The translations under genes were made by a program, and so were the position numbers. The notes under the pieces were generated by a model. It searched no databases. It saw only the letters and a list, made by a program, of their open reading frames with translations, and had not been told where the DNA came from. A stretch of 64,000 bases of DNA, taken from positions 4,933,501-4,997,500 of the forward strand of contig JAWUZG010000018.1 of assembly GCA_036785705.1 (NCBI GenBank). Direction: 5' to 3'. Numbering within the stretch: position 1 is the first letter of the stretch; each line of letters opens with the position of its first letter. Of the stretch, positions 12,500 to 24,300 are shown one piece after another. The DNA comes from Acanthornis magna. Its lineage: Eukaryota > Chordata > Aves > Passeriformes > Acanthizidae.

Positions 12500-15400
12500 G
12501 CACACATCAAAAAGAAACAAGATTCTGGCTGAAATCAGCCCCCACATCTTTCAAAATGCCCTTTTGACAAAACAGTGAATATTTTGATAAAATACAAATT
12601 CAATCAAGGAAAAAAATTTTCATAGTCATAGAAGTCAGTACTTCTATGACTGCTTTAAATAAGCAAGTTTATATTTTGAGTCATGAAGAGGGGTACTATT
12701 CACTTGATTCACAACCCTTCTTTAGGGTGGTGCATGGAAGTGGAAGAACTTGGTGATACCTTTGATCAAGTTAATTACCAGGGTAGGGTTTTTATCTTGA
12801 TATATGTTCAAAACATAGAAAAAGAAAAGGAAGATATTAATCCTTTAAAATTTATTTTATGTATCATAGCGCTGCATTTAGACAGGACCCTGCTGCTAAA
12901 GATCTGACAGCAGGAAAAAATATTTTAGCTAAAAGGCAATTGACAAAAAAGGCAGCAGGTGAGGGAGCACGAGCCACTGGGATGGATGAGGATCTGAGAC
13001 ATTGACTTAGTTGTAATTCATTCAGTATTACAGCAGGCTTGGAAGCTGAACCCAGATGTCTTAATTTCAGACCTCGTGATAGAAACGTGCTTTATTTGGC
13101 ATGTGTTTACAGCTTTTAATAAGTTTTTCTGTCACCATGATGTTCCCACGAAATAACAGAAATCAGATCTATGTGGTGTTGTCCAAGAGCTGAAAGTTTC
13201 TACGAAATTATTGGTACGTTGACTTTCAGATTCATAGTGGATATTATAGTCTGTCATATTTTCCGTGTAGCAGTGTGACTGAAAAGCCCAGAGTGTGCAT
13301 GGCACCATTTCTCAGCCCTTTTACACGTGATATAAAGGTAGATGAGAGCTTCAGTCTGCTGAACTTTTCTTCACTTTCCCTGCTGCTCTCTTCCTGTGGC
13401 TCACTGGGGTATTTTAAAATGAGCCACTCTCTACTGAAATGCAATACTGTGTGGGCTGGCTGCTATCAGCATATCTCAGTGAAGTGCAACAAATTTGGTA
13501 GAGCTAATATTTCAAAGACTCCATTTGATCTGAAGCTTGATGCCATCCAAATTCCTCACTCTGCTACATCAAATAAAACTTTCACCGACTCTCCCAACAC
13601 CATTCAGCTACCCATCCAAGACAGGAGTCTGCACCACAGTAACAGCCTTTGACCTTTCTGGCTGTACTTTGCCCACTGTGATTATTTTTTTCTTTGAATT
13701 AGCTTAAGCAGGATCAGCTGACATGGTGAGGATGTTGATGAAAAGAAGGGATACAGTAGACATGTCAATATATATATTTCAAAAATAGTATTAATAAGTA
13801 ATAATTAAAAATAATATAACTTTTGGCATTGCAAATTGATTTACTTTTCACTGATAAAAAGTAAATATTTAAATGCACGTTGCAAAAATGCACTTTTCTG
13901 TTCTCCCTGGAATCTATGGCTTTTCTTCAGCCATCCAGAACATCACTGCAGAATCTCTGTAGGACCTCTAAACTGGGAATAATATTTACATTTACATCTG
14001 ACAGTTTAAAAACTCCTTGTGTATTTGGGCTTTTTCCACTTTTAAGTAGCTATATTAATGAAATCCTTGTCACCCATATATGTCTAAATTTCCCAATCTT
14101 CCTCTAATTGCTAGTCCTGACATTTCTCCTAGAAATACTTCTCTCTTTAATACATGTTTCTTTGAAGCATACTTTTAAAAACACACTGAATTTCACACAG
14201 GGCATAAAGGGGTTTTCCATTAAGTTAATGGTGGTGGCGTTAAACTTATACATAAAAGGATTTAGAATGTCATGTTGTTTTGTTTGCTTGTTTTGTTTGG
14301 TTTTCCAATACTACTCACGAAAACCTGGATTGCAGTTTCTCTCTTTTATATGAAGTAACTTTAAATAAAGGTGTAAAAATGTTTCTGCCTTAAATATGCT
14401 TTAGAGTAGTATTACATTCAATATTTAGTTCATGCATGAAAGGACATATAAGGTAAGAAATATTTTGTTTAAGTTAATGTAAAACAGGTAGAAATAATGT
14501 GTTCTGTCTATTGTCAAACATTTAAGTTGGATGTCTATTTGTTTTTATATTTTAGGGTCTGTGCTCCTCGAAAACACATCTCAAGGTTCTTGTACTTTCT
14601 CTTTTCTTCCTATTACTTTCTTCTTCCTCTATCCAATCCTCCAGTTTTTTGCTCCTCATCTTCTGCCAATTCTCATCCATTCTCCTCTGCAGCAATCTGC
14701 CTGCTCTGACTTTAACCCAAGTGAGCAATGAGCTGTAAAATCTCCTCTGCAAGTCCTGTTTTTCCAGGAATCCTTTCCCAGCTATTCTACTCCCTAGCGT
14801 TCTGCACAGTCTTCTTCCTGAAATCTATGCAGTGTTTTGAAGTGCCTTTTGCTAGTGGGGATTGAAACCCAAAAATGTGTCTGAAGAGGGACAAATCTGC
14901 ACAAAATGGGGTCAAAACACTTCAAATGTTATCCTTGCATTTCCTTCCTCTCTTATTGATAATCCTGTTGAAGACATCTATTACATTATACTACACAATG
15001 GCTGTAAGACATTACAATTTGGACAATTATAAACCTAGCACCCCTAAAAACTTTATAGAATACCATACCCTTACCTTTATGAGTACTCTCTATGCTTGGT
15101 ATTTTTTTTTCTGTGAAAGTGATTGAAATTTCCTAGCCACAGAATATGTAAGAGGCGACAATTCCATTTATATCAAGTTATAAATTCACTTCTCTCAATA
15201 AACTCTCAGTGACAGCATTAAATTCTCAAAAAGATTATCCAGCTAAGGTTTTCTTAGTAGTGGAACTTTTTTGAGTAGAAAATTAAATGAAATTAAATGA
15301 AAGATAATTGCTGCCTTATTCAACCTCACATGGTAAAGTGGAAACAAAAATGCCAAAAGGAAAAACATTGAAACATTTGTAATGCATCTGTATATTAAAT

Positions 15401-15775
15401 AAGGGTCTCTGTAGTGACATGAGTCCGAGTCAAGATGCTTTCGAAAAAACCTAGGACGTAGCAAATGTTTCTCCAGATATGTCATTGTCTGTGCTGTGTA
15501 GCATGACAAGCCATGTGATCAGGATATTCCAACTCTATTGTCCAGATATTGAAAGTCCCAGTCCTTGTTCTTGCCTGTTTGCTCCATGGAAAACAGACTT
15601 CCAGTAAGTACATGATACAAGAAATTATGAGCACCACATATTTACTCTGTGAAACATTTAACAGGCACCATCTTTCACCCTAAAGGTAAATTAACTGTTA
15701 AGAGATAGAGAAGAAGAAAGTGAGTGTAATTCAAGACTAAAATAATCCCAGTTATTCTTTGTGAGTTTTTTGAAT

Positions 15776-15945
15776 TTAAAAAAAACCCAGACAAGCAAAC
15801 AAAAACAATTACCAAAAAGAGAAACAACCCCCCACCCCCCCAATAAACCCCCAAAAATCAAACAAAACAAAACAAAAACACCAACCAAAAAAAACCCAAA
15901 CCAAAACCAACAAACTATCCATAAAAAAACAAAAAACAAGCAAAT
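15776..15945. repeat. A/C-rich low-complexity tract with C runs
   Basis: About 170 bases consist almost only of A and C on the plus strand: mixed CAAAA and CCAAAA phrases around three long C runs (15828-15833, 15835-15841, 15848-15852). The complementary strand is correspondingly T/G-rich. Confidence 0.85.
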
Positions 15946-16264
15946 ATAAATACATATGGTAACAGTGTATGTGAAATAGGACATTGACAAACTAAGGCAG
16001 GGCTCCTCTTGCCTTTCACTGTAAACTCAAAGTGGCTCACTTAATTTCCTAGAAAATTTCTTCACTTATGTGAATATTTCCAAACACAAATGTACTCATT
16101 TTCCAGAGAAAGTTAAAGGGTGTGTAATAAAACCCAGACTTATTTCTGAAAGGAAACTGGCTTGTTTATAGACTGAAAATATGCCTTGCATTAGAGAAGT
16201 GTGATCATTCTCAAGTTTGTGACTTCCACAAAGCAAAAACTCCGAACTCCCAAATCCTATTTGT

Positions 16265-16440
16265 GAAATGGAAAGAATAGGACTTTCCATACTGGATCAA
16301 ACCAGAGTCCTGGGTAGTTCAATATCCTGTTTGTCACTACCCAAGAGAGCAGCTTCAGAAGAAAGCAGGAGAACTCCCCCAGGGAGCACATTTCACACAA
16401 TCTATCCACCCTCAGTTAATTTCTAAGGGTAATTCTAACT
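16265..16440 (+). mobile_element. Old CR1/L3-type LINE fragment
   Basis: The phrase TCCATACTGGATCAAACCAG, followed shortly by CAATATCCTGTTTGTCAC and GAGAGCAGCTTCAGAAG, resembles an ancient amniote CR1-type consensus (the CATACTGGATCAGACC family) common in reptiles and birds. Divergence is high and the ends are approximate; the strand assignment is tentative. Confidence 0.45.
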
Positions 16441-19400
16441 TCTAAAGTTGGAAAATGAAAACAAGCTCTTAAATTAAGAGCTTTTATATAAGACTCTGAA
16501 TTTTTAACTATATTTGCAAGACTTTTATCGGAGGTATTATTTTATACTTCTGCTACCAAAGGGCTGTAAGTCACCCTTTGCTTAATTTGTTAGTAATGAA
16601 ATGTGTGCAGGCATATACATTATTTTAAGATTTGGAAGAAAGATTTGCCACGAATTACTCTAATAATCTCAATATCTGCAACCAATTAAAGCATTTCACT
16701 CATTTCTGTTGATGGCTCTGAAATATTGAAAGAGGGAAAAAAAAAAAAAAGAGAAAAAATTTAAAAGGGCAGAAAAATGTTACCTGGTCAGCAGTTAAGC
16801 AATTAAAACAACCTCCATGGGGTGGGGGTGCAGCTTTGTGAGGCACAAACGTGTGGGGATGGGGATCTGTGCTGCAGGGCAGGCACCAAGTGCTGCTTGG
16901 TGGGACAGGGACATGGTTTGTCACTGCCACGGCGACTGAGAGCTGAAAAACATCCGTGACCGGCAGTGAAGCATTAAGAGCCACAGCCTACCTGCAAGTG
17001 GCCTGAAGCTAATGTGAAATGGCAGCTGAGAGCAGCTCCATACAACTTTCTCAGCCTCCCTAAGTAATTGGTAACCTCTGAACCCTGCTCACATGAGTAG
17101 CTGGGGGGAGCTGCTCCCAGATAGGCAGAGGGGTCAAGCCAAAGCCTGATTGTCTGGACCTTCAAACATGTGACCTTCTTCCTCAAAACTTTTTTTCTCA
17201 CACCTCAAGATCATGCCACTGGCCTCCAGAACTGCACTTTGATCGGGGCTCCGAGTGCTTTGTTTACCTTATGTATTGAGCCCAATCAAACACCCTTGAA
17301 CTGTACAGTATCAGCTTTTCCCAGGTCCTTTTAATTTGGGCAAAGAGAAACTAGCCCGTCTTAGCAAACTTCTACTTTACTTAGTGCTGATCTTGGACTT
17401 TTGCAAAACTGACAGTATCACTAATCTAATCCTGATGTCTGCAATGAGGTTTAACACTTGAAACATCCAAGTGAAGTTTAACCGGAGCTATTTGCTGAGC
17501 TTTTAGGTCCAACATTTTTCTGAGGCATATCCAGCTTTTAAATTGAATATGACAGAATGTCCTGATTAGCCCAGTGTTGTGAAAAGTGGAATCAAAGCCT
17601 CATTTCAGGCTGCTACCAGGTACTACAGCATTCCTAATCACACTTAGCATTTGATCATGCATGTACTAAAATTTTGCCAGGCCTTTTGAGAAGCCAAACC
17701 AGGTCTTTGTTTTTAAAAATAAAAGTGAAAGAAAGGATGTCAGTGAATGTCAAAGGATGTCATTTATTTTTTATGAGATTTAAATTTTCATATTTGGACA
17801 AACATCCAAATACTCTAGTTGGAGAACATATTGGTTATTTCTTCTATGTTTCCAGTACCAGCATTTTCTGGAAATACACCTCACTGTCTGATTATGCTTC
17901 TATTTTCCAGATATGCCTTTGTTACTTGTTTTTCTCTGCTAGAAAAAAACAATGCCTAGCAATGCCTAGCATCCCTGACTCTGGCTCATGTTAAATATCT
18001 CATTTCCACTTAATAAATAAGATGGTGGCTTGGAGGCAATGATTGCTATTTCTTTTCTACCTCTTCATCTGCTCTACTGTCTGCATTTTGATTTCTGTTT
18101 TGGTGGAAATAATTCTCAAAGCAGGCTGCTAATAAACTGGCAAAGGGCCTGCTCACAGTGGTATTAAGAATAACTATTCTGGCATTCTCTGATATTGAAT
18201 TTCACATAGGAATCACTGGCAAGCCCTAAAATCGTTGCAAATTTTACCAGGACGAAAGGACATCCCAGTACTCCAAAAATTTGGTACTCACTTAACCTAG
18301 TCAAATTCTTTTACAGTTTGGAAAGCCAGCTGCCTTGCAGTGACCGTCAATTTTATTGTACAAATCAATTTGTCTCCACTGACGGAAAATAATTGCAAAG
18401 CAAACAAATTATCCATGCTACATTGAACCCTATTCACTCTGGGGATGCTGAGCTTACAGCTCGAGAAGATTTTCCTCTGCCTGTCTCAGAAGTAGAGCTT
18501 GCTATTAAAAAACCCCAACAAAACATTAAAAAATTGTACTGCTTTTACTCTTACTGCTGCTGGAGATTTCCAGTATATTAATTTTGCATTTGTCTAGGCA
18601 TTAAGATGCCATTATGTGGAACTTTTCTGAGTATATTCAAACCCCAGTATATGATATGGCTTTATATACTAAATTTTCAGTACAAAGAGCACTGTTGTTG
18701 AAAGTGGAGGATTTGGAAGTGCTTGAAGGCTTACAAAGTCACTTAGGATCTTATGTAAAAGCACAGTCCAGCAGCTCTCTATATAGGCCAATATCCACAG
18801 AGGGATTTAAATCCCTGAATAGACTGGAGGGTTGGAGTGCGTTTGCTCAAATTTCACTCTTCAAAACCACCACCCTCTTTTCATCTGCCACTGGAAACAT
18901 TTACATTCTGTCAACATTTCTAACGCTCCACCAGTTCTGCTCCTGCCAACCCCCCAAAGCCCCTGTCCTCAGGGGGAGGGTCTGGCTGTCCTGCTTGGAA
19001 GAATATCACCCTGGGCTCTACGAGGTGTGGGTACAGGTGTCATTTCCCAGCAAAGTCCTACAAGTAACTAGGCTTCCCCAGCCCAGGTGGACAGCCCCTG
19101 GAGCTGGTCCCATTGGGCTGTCTTTACTTGAGCAATGCCATTTTCCTTATTTCTCCCTCTGGCATAACAGATATTTAAGTATTTCCATGAAAAGTAGATC
19201 AAACTGAACCCTTCCTCTGCAAGACTCTCAGATATGCTTCACCCACTCCTTCACATCCCTGTGAAGCCTCCCTGGGGACAGGGGATCAATGTAGTGGCTT
19301 CCATCAGCTCCAGGGAGGGTTTAGATAAGGCCAACACCAAATTCCAGTAAAACTGAAAGAAATAGAGGCCTACTTGTAAGGAAATGTTTGCTTGTAAGGC

Positions 19401-19707
19401 ATAAGGAAAGGGGCTCACCTCATCCACCTGGGAAAATCATTGAGCTGCTGGAAGAAATACCTTGTGCCTTCATCACTCCCTAAGGAGTTGGGAAAGTCCA
19501 TGATTAAAATTGCCTTATCTTTGGAAATTCAGGTGATAGAATCTACAGAACATGCATGCCAGCTCATAGTCCATGTCCAGCTTCAGACAATACAGCCTTT
19601 ACACATTCTTGCTCTAAATTCAATGAGTAGAAAGCTCTGTGCCAGGCCTTGCAGAGCTGTCAAATATCCAGTGGATAAATAAATGTGGTGGGAAAACCTC
19701 CCATTTA

Positions 19708-19740
19708 TATATATATAAATACACACACTTTTTTTTTCTT
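19708..19740. repeat. TA/CA/T simple sequence
   Basis: A short TATATA stretch runs into ACACACA and then a run of T. Confidence 0.6.
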
Positions 19741-21251
19741 ATTTACTTCCACCTGTGTGAGTTCAGGTGCTGAAGGTAAATATTCCTCTAATTTTAAATA
19801 CTTCCTCATTTTCTGTTCCAGCTGTATGTGGCTATTTATTTACAGCCAACATTCATTGGTATGGCAGAAAAAAATCCCTAGATACTTACATTGTGTTGTG
19901 ATATCAGTAGATTTCAAAAAGACAATAGGATCACCTTGCCTTTTTTAGTATAAAAATGAGCTTTATATAAGCAGGACTTATATCTCTGATTATTTCAGTC
20001 TGTCCCAATGCTCACCTGGGTGGTAACTTTTTGTCCTAGTAAGCCAGCCTTTGAGTTTGCATTTAATTTCAAAGGTAACTATTGCATTTCACTGCCTCGG
20101 CATTTCAAACAGAAGAGATGCAGCAGTTACACTTTTTCCCAAAGATGACATTGAATGCAGTATTGGATGAAGTATATCCCAATGGCTTTTCTTTTTAAAG
20201 GGGGTATTTCTAAGAAATGGGTCATGTCATTCTAAGTGAACATTATAGCCTATTGGATTTTCTATTTCTCTTTATCATTTATTAGAAGATTTTAGCAAAA
20301 TTTATCCACTTGTATTGATGTAAATTTGTCAGGAGCAGGTTGTAAGAGATCTCAAATTTCCTAAATTTTGGAAATAGGCACTCATCATTAGAAAAAAAGT
20401 GTAAATTTCCCTCCACTGAGAAATTATGTAAAGTGAGGAGTTATGGTAAAACCCCTACTTCTTTTTGACTCCATAAAACCAACATGAAAGAGAAGCCTTA
20501 GGAAAGCTCCAAATGCACAAAATGAGGCATGGACTGGGTTAGAGCTTCCTTCTTCTTATGTGTCAAAGCCGACAAACCTTTAGACAAACAGCAGCGAGAA
20601 GCCAGACTTCCTCAGTTCCAATGTTCATCAACCACCTCAAGCTACTTACCAGACATGAAAGAAATAAAGAGGCCAAGAAGTCAGTGAAGGGAGTTACAAA
20701 ATACTTGGTAGCATACAGGCTAAATTCTTTAATGACATTTTTAGTAAATGTTCTTTCTGCCAAATGTAGTTTGCTTCACCATCAGATCTGTCTCCATTAA
20801 TAATGCATAACGCCACTTCAAAATTATTCTTGTAAAGAACTTTCTTAATAGTAGACATCAGCTTTGTTCGTTGCTGCAGAAGTCCGCAGAACTCGAGTGT
20901 TTTTGGTGAATGTATGGAGTTCTTTATCTGAACATTTGCAATTTAAAACATTACTAAGAAATATGAGAATTCCCGACAGAAGTCCATCCCAAGAGAGGCT
21001 AAAGTCAAATCACTGGAGACACATTTCCATGATCCCGACCTAGGAAGAACATTGCCCAATCTAGTCTGTGAGGAGAAAATATTTGAAACAGGGACAAATT
21101 TCTCATTGACCTCCTCTTCCCCCACTAAGCTCACATTCTTCACCTCCACTTCATAACTTTTCATGGAACCAGAAGAATAACACGTATTTTCTCCATATGT
21201 TTCTGTTCAAACTCTAGTTCCATTTGTGGAGAGGTTAACTTTCCAAATAAG

Positions 21252-21309
21252 AAGGGGCAAGAGTATAAGCTCCATATTTGTGTAAGAAATAAGGGGCAAG
21301 AGTATAAGC
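21252..21309. repeat. Short direct duplication, 39-bp spacing
   Basis: The 19-mer AAGGGGCAAGAGTATAAGC occurs identically at 21252-21270 and 21291-21309. The bases between show weaker similarity, consistent with a local tandem duplication of about 39 bp. Confidence 0.8.
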
Positions 21310-24300
21310 ATTCAGATGCTTGCCGGAGTAGAAGGTCTGAAAAAAACCCAGATATATTTTCAAGAAGACAATTTAATGAGATTTCCAGGAGATTCTTCAG
21401 CTCCTGAAATAAAGTAAAATATTTTTGCCTATATTGAAATGTGTCACTTTATTCTACTTTCTGATGAAATTTTGAGAAGTTTTGGAAATTAGCATATGGG
21501 AGGAAAAAACAATGTGGGAGAGGGGAAAAAAAAAGTCAAAAAGCCAAAAAGTTTTGCGTCTCCCATGCATTAACATCCTAGGAAAAGTTCATTAAAAAAC
21601 TTTGCTATTACTGTAAGCTAATTCTAAATATTATATATAACAAATTATAGACTAAATATCGTAGAATAAATCTGGGCTTCTGCTGAGCACTTGAGAATTT
21701 CTATTTAAGCATCAGATATTTCTCCCTCTCTTTTTTCATCTCATTTATCTGTTAAATACTAAAAACATTAATTATGTGGTTATCATAACATGATTATGTA
21801 AAAGGAACCAAGGCGAGTGCTACAGTCAATCATGTATAAAATAAACAAACCACAACCAAGCAGATGGCACATTTGGGACCTGACTCTGCCCTGTGAAGTC
21901 GTTCGCTGTTCTGAAACTGAAAGAGCAATATCTGCATGGTCTTTGTCATCAGTTTAGCACAAACATTTTAAAACTACATTTTTGCTCAAATGGGTACAAC
22001 CGTGTTTGTCATGGTCATGCTTCCCAGGCTCTGTACATAAATTATGAAGCACAGCTTTGAGATCTGCACTGATTTAACATTCAGGTAACTCCTTCACCTT
22101 TAATGTATTTCCTCCCAGTTCCCACCTACTGCTCTGAGGGATGAGGAATCCCATTGCACTCGTTTAATTTTTCATTGATTGCACTTTAAATCTGCAGTAT
22201 AGCTATGCACTGTTACAGGGAGGACAAAAGGAAATGCTGTATTAAGATAATATTGATTCATTTAACCAGAATAAAATGAAGAAAAGGTCAAATTGGGGCA
22301 AAGCTAGTGCAAGGAAATATATCCCTGGCAGATAACTGTTGTGATTCAGCTTCTGACAACTGCAGAAAGGGCATGGAAAGAGACTCTCCAATGTTGACTA
22401 AATTTGCCATTACTGTGGAGTCATCAGACTGCCTCGAGTTGGGTTTTGCCCCCTAGGCAATCATCACAATTAATTGGGCATGCAATTTATCATAGACTAA
22501 TTAAGTGGCTTCTACTGCATTTATCACTGCTTCTAAAGTGAAGGACCTCATTCCGACTTTTTATTTGTAACACTGGCAATGCAGTTTAAAGCTCATGATT
22601 CATCACTTCTGGATGGGTTTTTGATTCCCAGCAACTGAGCACTCCTGCACTCAGGAGGGAGCAGCACTCCACCCCAGTTCTCTGGGGCAGATGTATTTGC
22701 ATTTCCTAGAGTATTAAGGTGGTTTGTCCAGTAACAACCCTTGATACACATGGGTTTGTAGGAATTTTTGTGTGCATGTGTGCTCATGCAATTATTTCTA
22801 CTTGACACTTGACCTATGGTCAATTGCAATCAAAATTTGAGAGATGGAGAAAGATCTCAAAAGAAAGAAATCCTGCTGAGGCTCCCACTGAGGTGACTTT
22901 ACAGTGAGATTAGCCCTGCTTGGACATGGGCGTGGGTCTTCTTGGGAACTCTGCCTTGAATCAGAAGTCAATAAGACACCAGACATCCTTGGTTTCCATG
23001 TTCACAGATTTGTGTATTCTCACACTGCTCCTCTGTGCTGATACAAATTTCCGCTGCCACAGGATATTTGCTTTGCTCATGCTGATCTGGGAATCATTTT
23101 ACATTTATATTTACTTGAAGAAGATAGCAGTTTCAAAGGAAACCTCATTTGAACCAGACTTCATATTTAGAGCTCTTTCCCTTTTAAAGACAGGACAGAT
23201 TAGAGGTACCTGTATAGTCATGGTGGGTATAGTTGCTTCTGAAAGGTGTTTTTTCACCACAAAACTTTTGAGTGGACTCTCTTATTCCTACTGATGTTGC
23301 TAGGTAAGCCAAGAATATTCACATTTGGATGCCTTTTCTGGTGTAACACATCTTACCACTTACCCCTGGGCCAGGGTAGACATCCCAGTCTCACCACCAC
23401 TGCCTAAGGAAATTAGAACAGAGCCAACATCTTGGCCCACCACTCCAAGGTCAGTGTCGATGTAGACAGTCAGATACCTGAAAAGCCCCAGGAACATGTG
23501 TACAATATTTTTTAATATTCCAGGTTTTATCTATGTGGAATTGCATATAAAGGAATGAAATGCATAAGGTGTTGAAGGATGGAGGAATTTGAATCCAAAT
23601 GATTACAATAAAAAATCTGTTCAGCATTGTTTCTGTAATTGGCATAAGAAGCCAATCTATTCTCTAGCAAGACAAGGCAGCTTAGCTACTTCATTTGATT
23701 ATTAGGGCATCTTAACAAATACTCCTGAGTCCACATAATGACTACTCCCACATGCTCCAAAGGATTGTGTGGTCTCCTCTCTCAGTCTGCACACTGCAAG
23801 GTTAGCTTTACACACAGAAAATCGGGATTGCAAAAACATTCCTCAGCCAGGAGGCATTTCCCATTTGGTCCTCAACTCCTCATTGTATTTCCCACCCACT
23901 TAACCACAACATTTATTTTTATAAACCAAACTGTCAAGAGCATGCCTGCACCACCCTTTTGCATTTTTAGCATGGATTAAATAGAAGAAAACTGTCTTGT
24001 GCTATGCCAGCTTCAAATCTCTGCATTTATGTCCCCATTCAAATCAGTCATGGTTAAGAGTGGAGGATGTATTTAATGGCATAGATATACTCCACACTAC
24101 GATGCTGAGTGGTGATAAGTTACCCAAGTTACCTTTAAACCAAGTACACGTGGACACTGGAGATTGTCTAGCAAAGCTGCATTGAGTCCTTCAAAATTTT
24201 CATTCCCACCCACTTTTTGACATGCCACAAATTTCTCACTTTTGAAGCAGCAGCAGGGCTGAATGGATATTGACCTTTACTCAAGATGTGTCTTTAAAGA

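Larger units (their letters stand above)
5341..16264. other. Non-coding DNA with simple repeats
   Basis: No gene recognised in this 11-kb stretch. It contains poly-A at about 8170-8182, a short TAGATA microsatellite at 12475-12499 and an A/C-rich tract at 15776-15945. A minus-strand open frame at 9495-9719 has a protein-like Ser/Lys/Glu composition but lies on a purine-rich strand (see findings). Confidence 0.65.

Noticed and set aside
15691..15990. Trp/Phe/Val-rich minus-strand frame and Lys/Asn/Pro-rich plus-strand frame
   Set aside because: Both are translations of the same A/C-only low-complexity tract.
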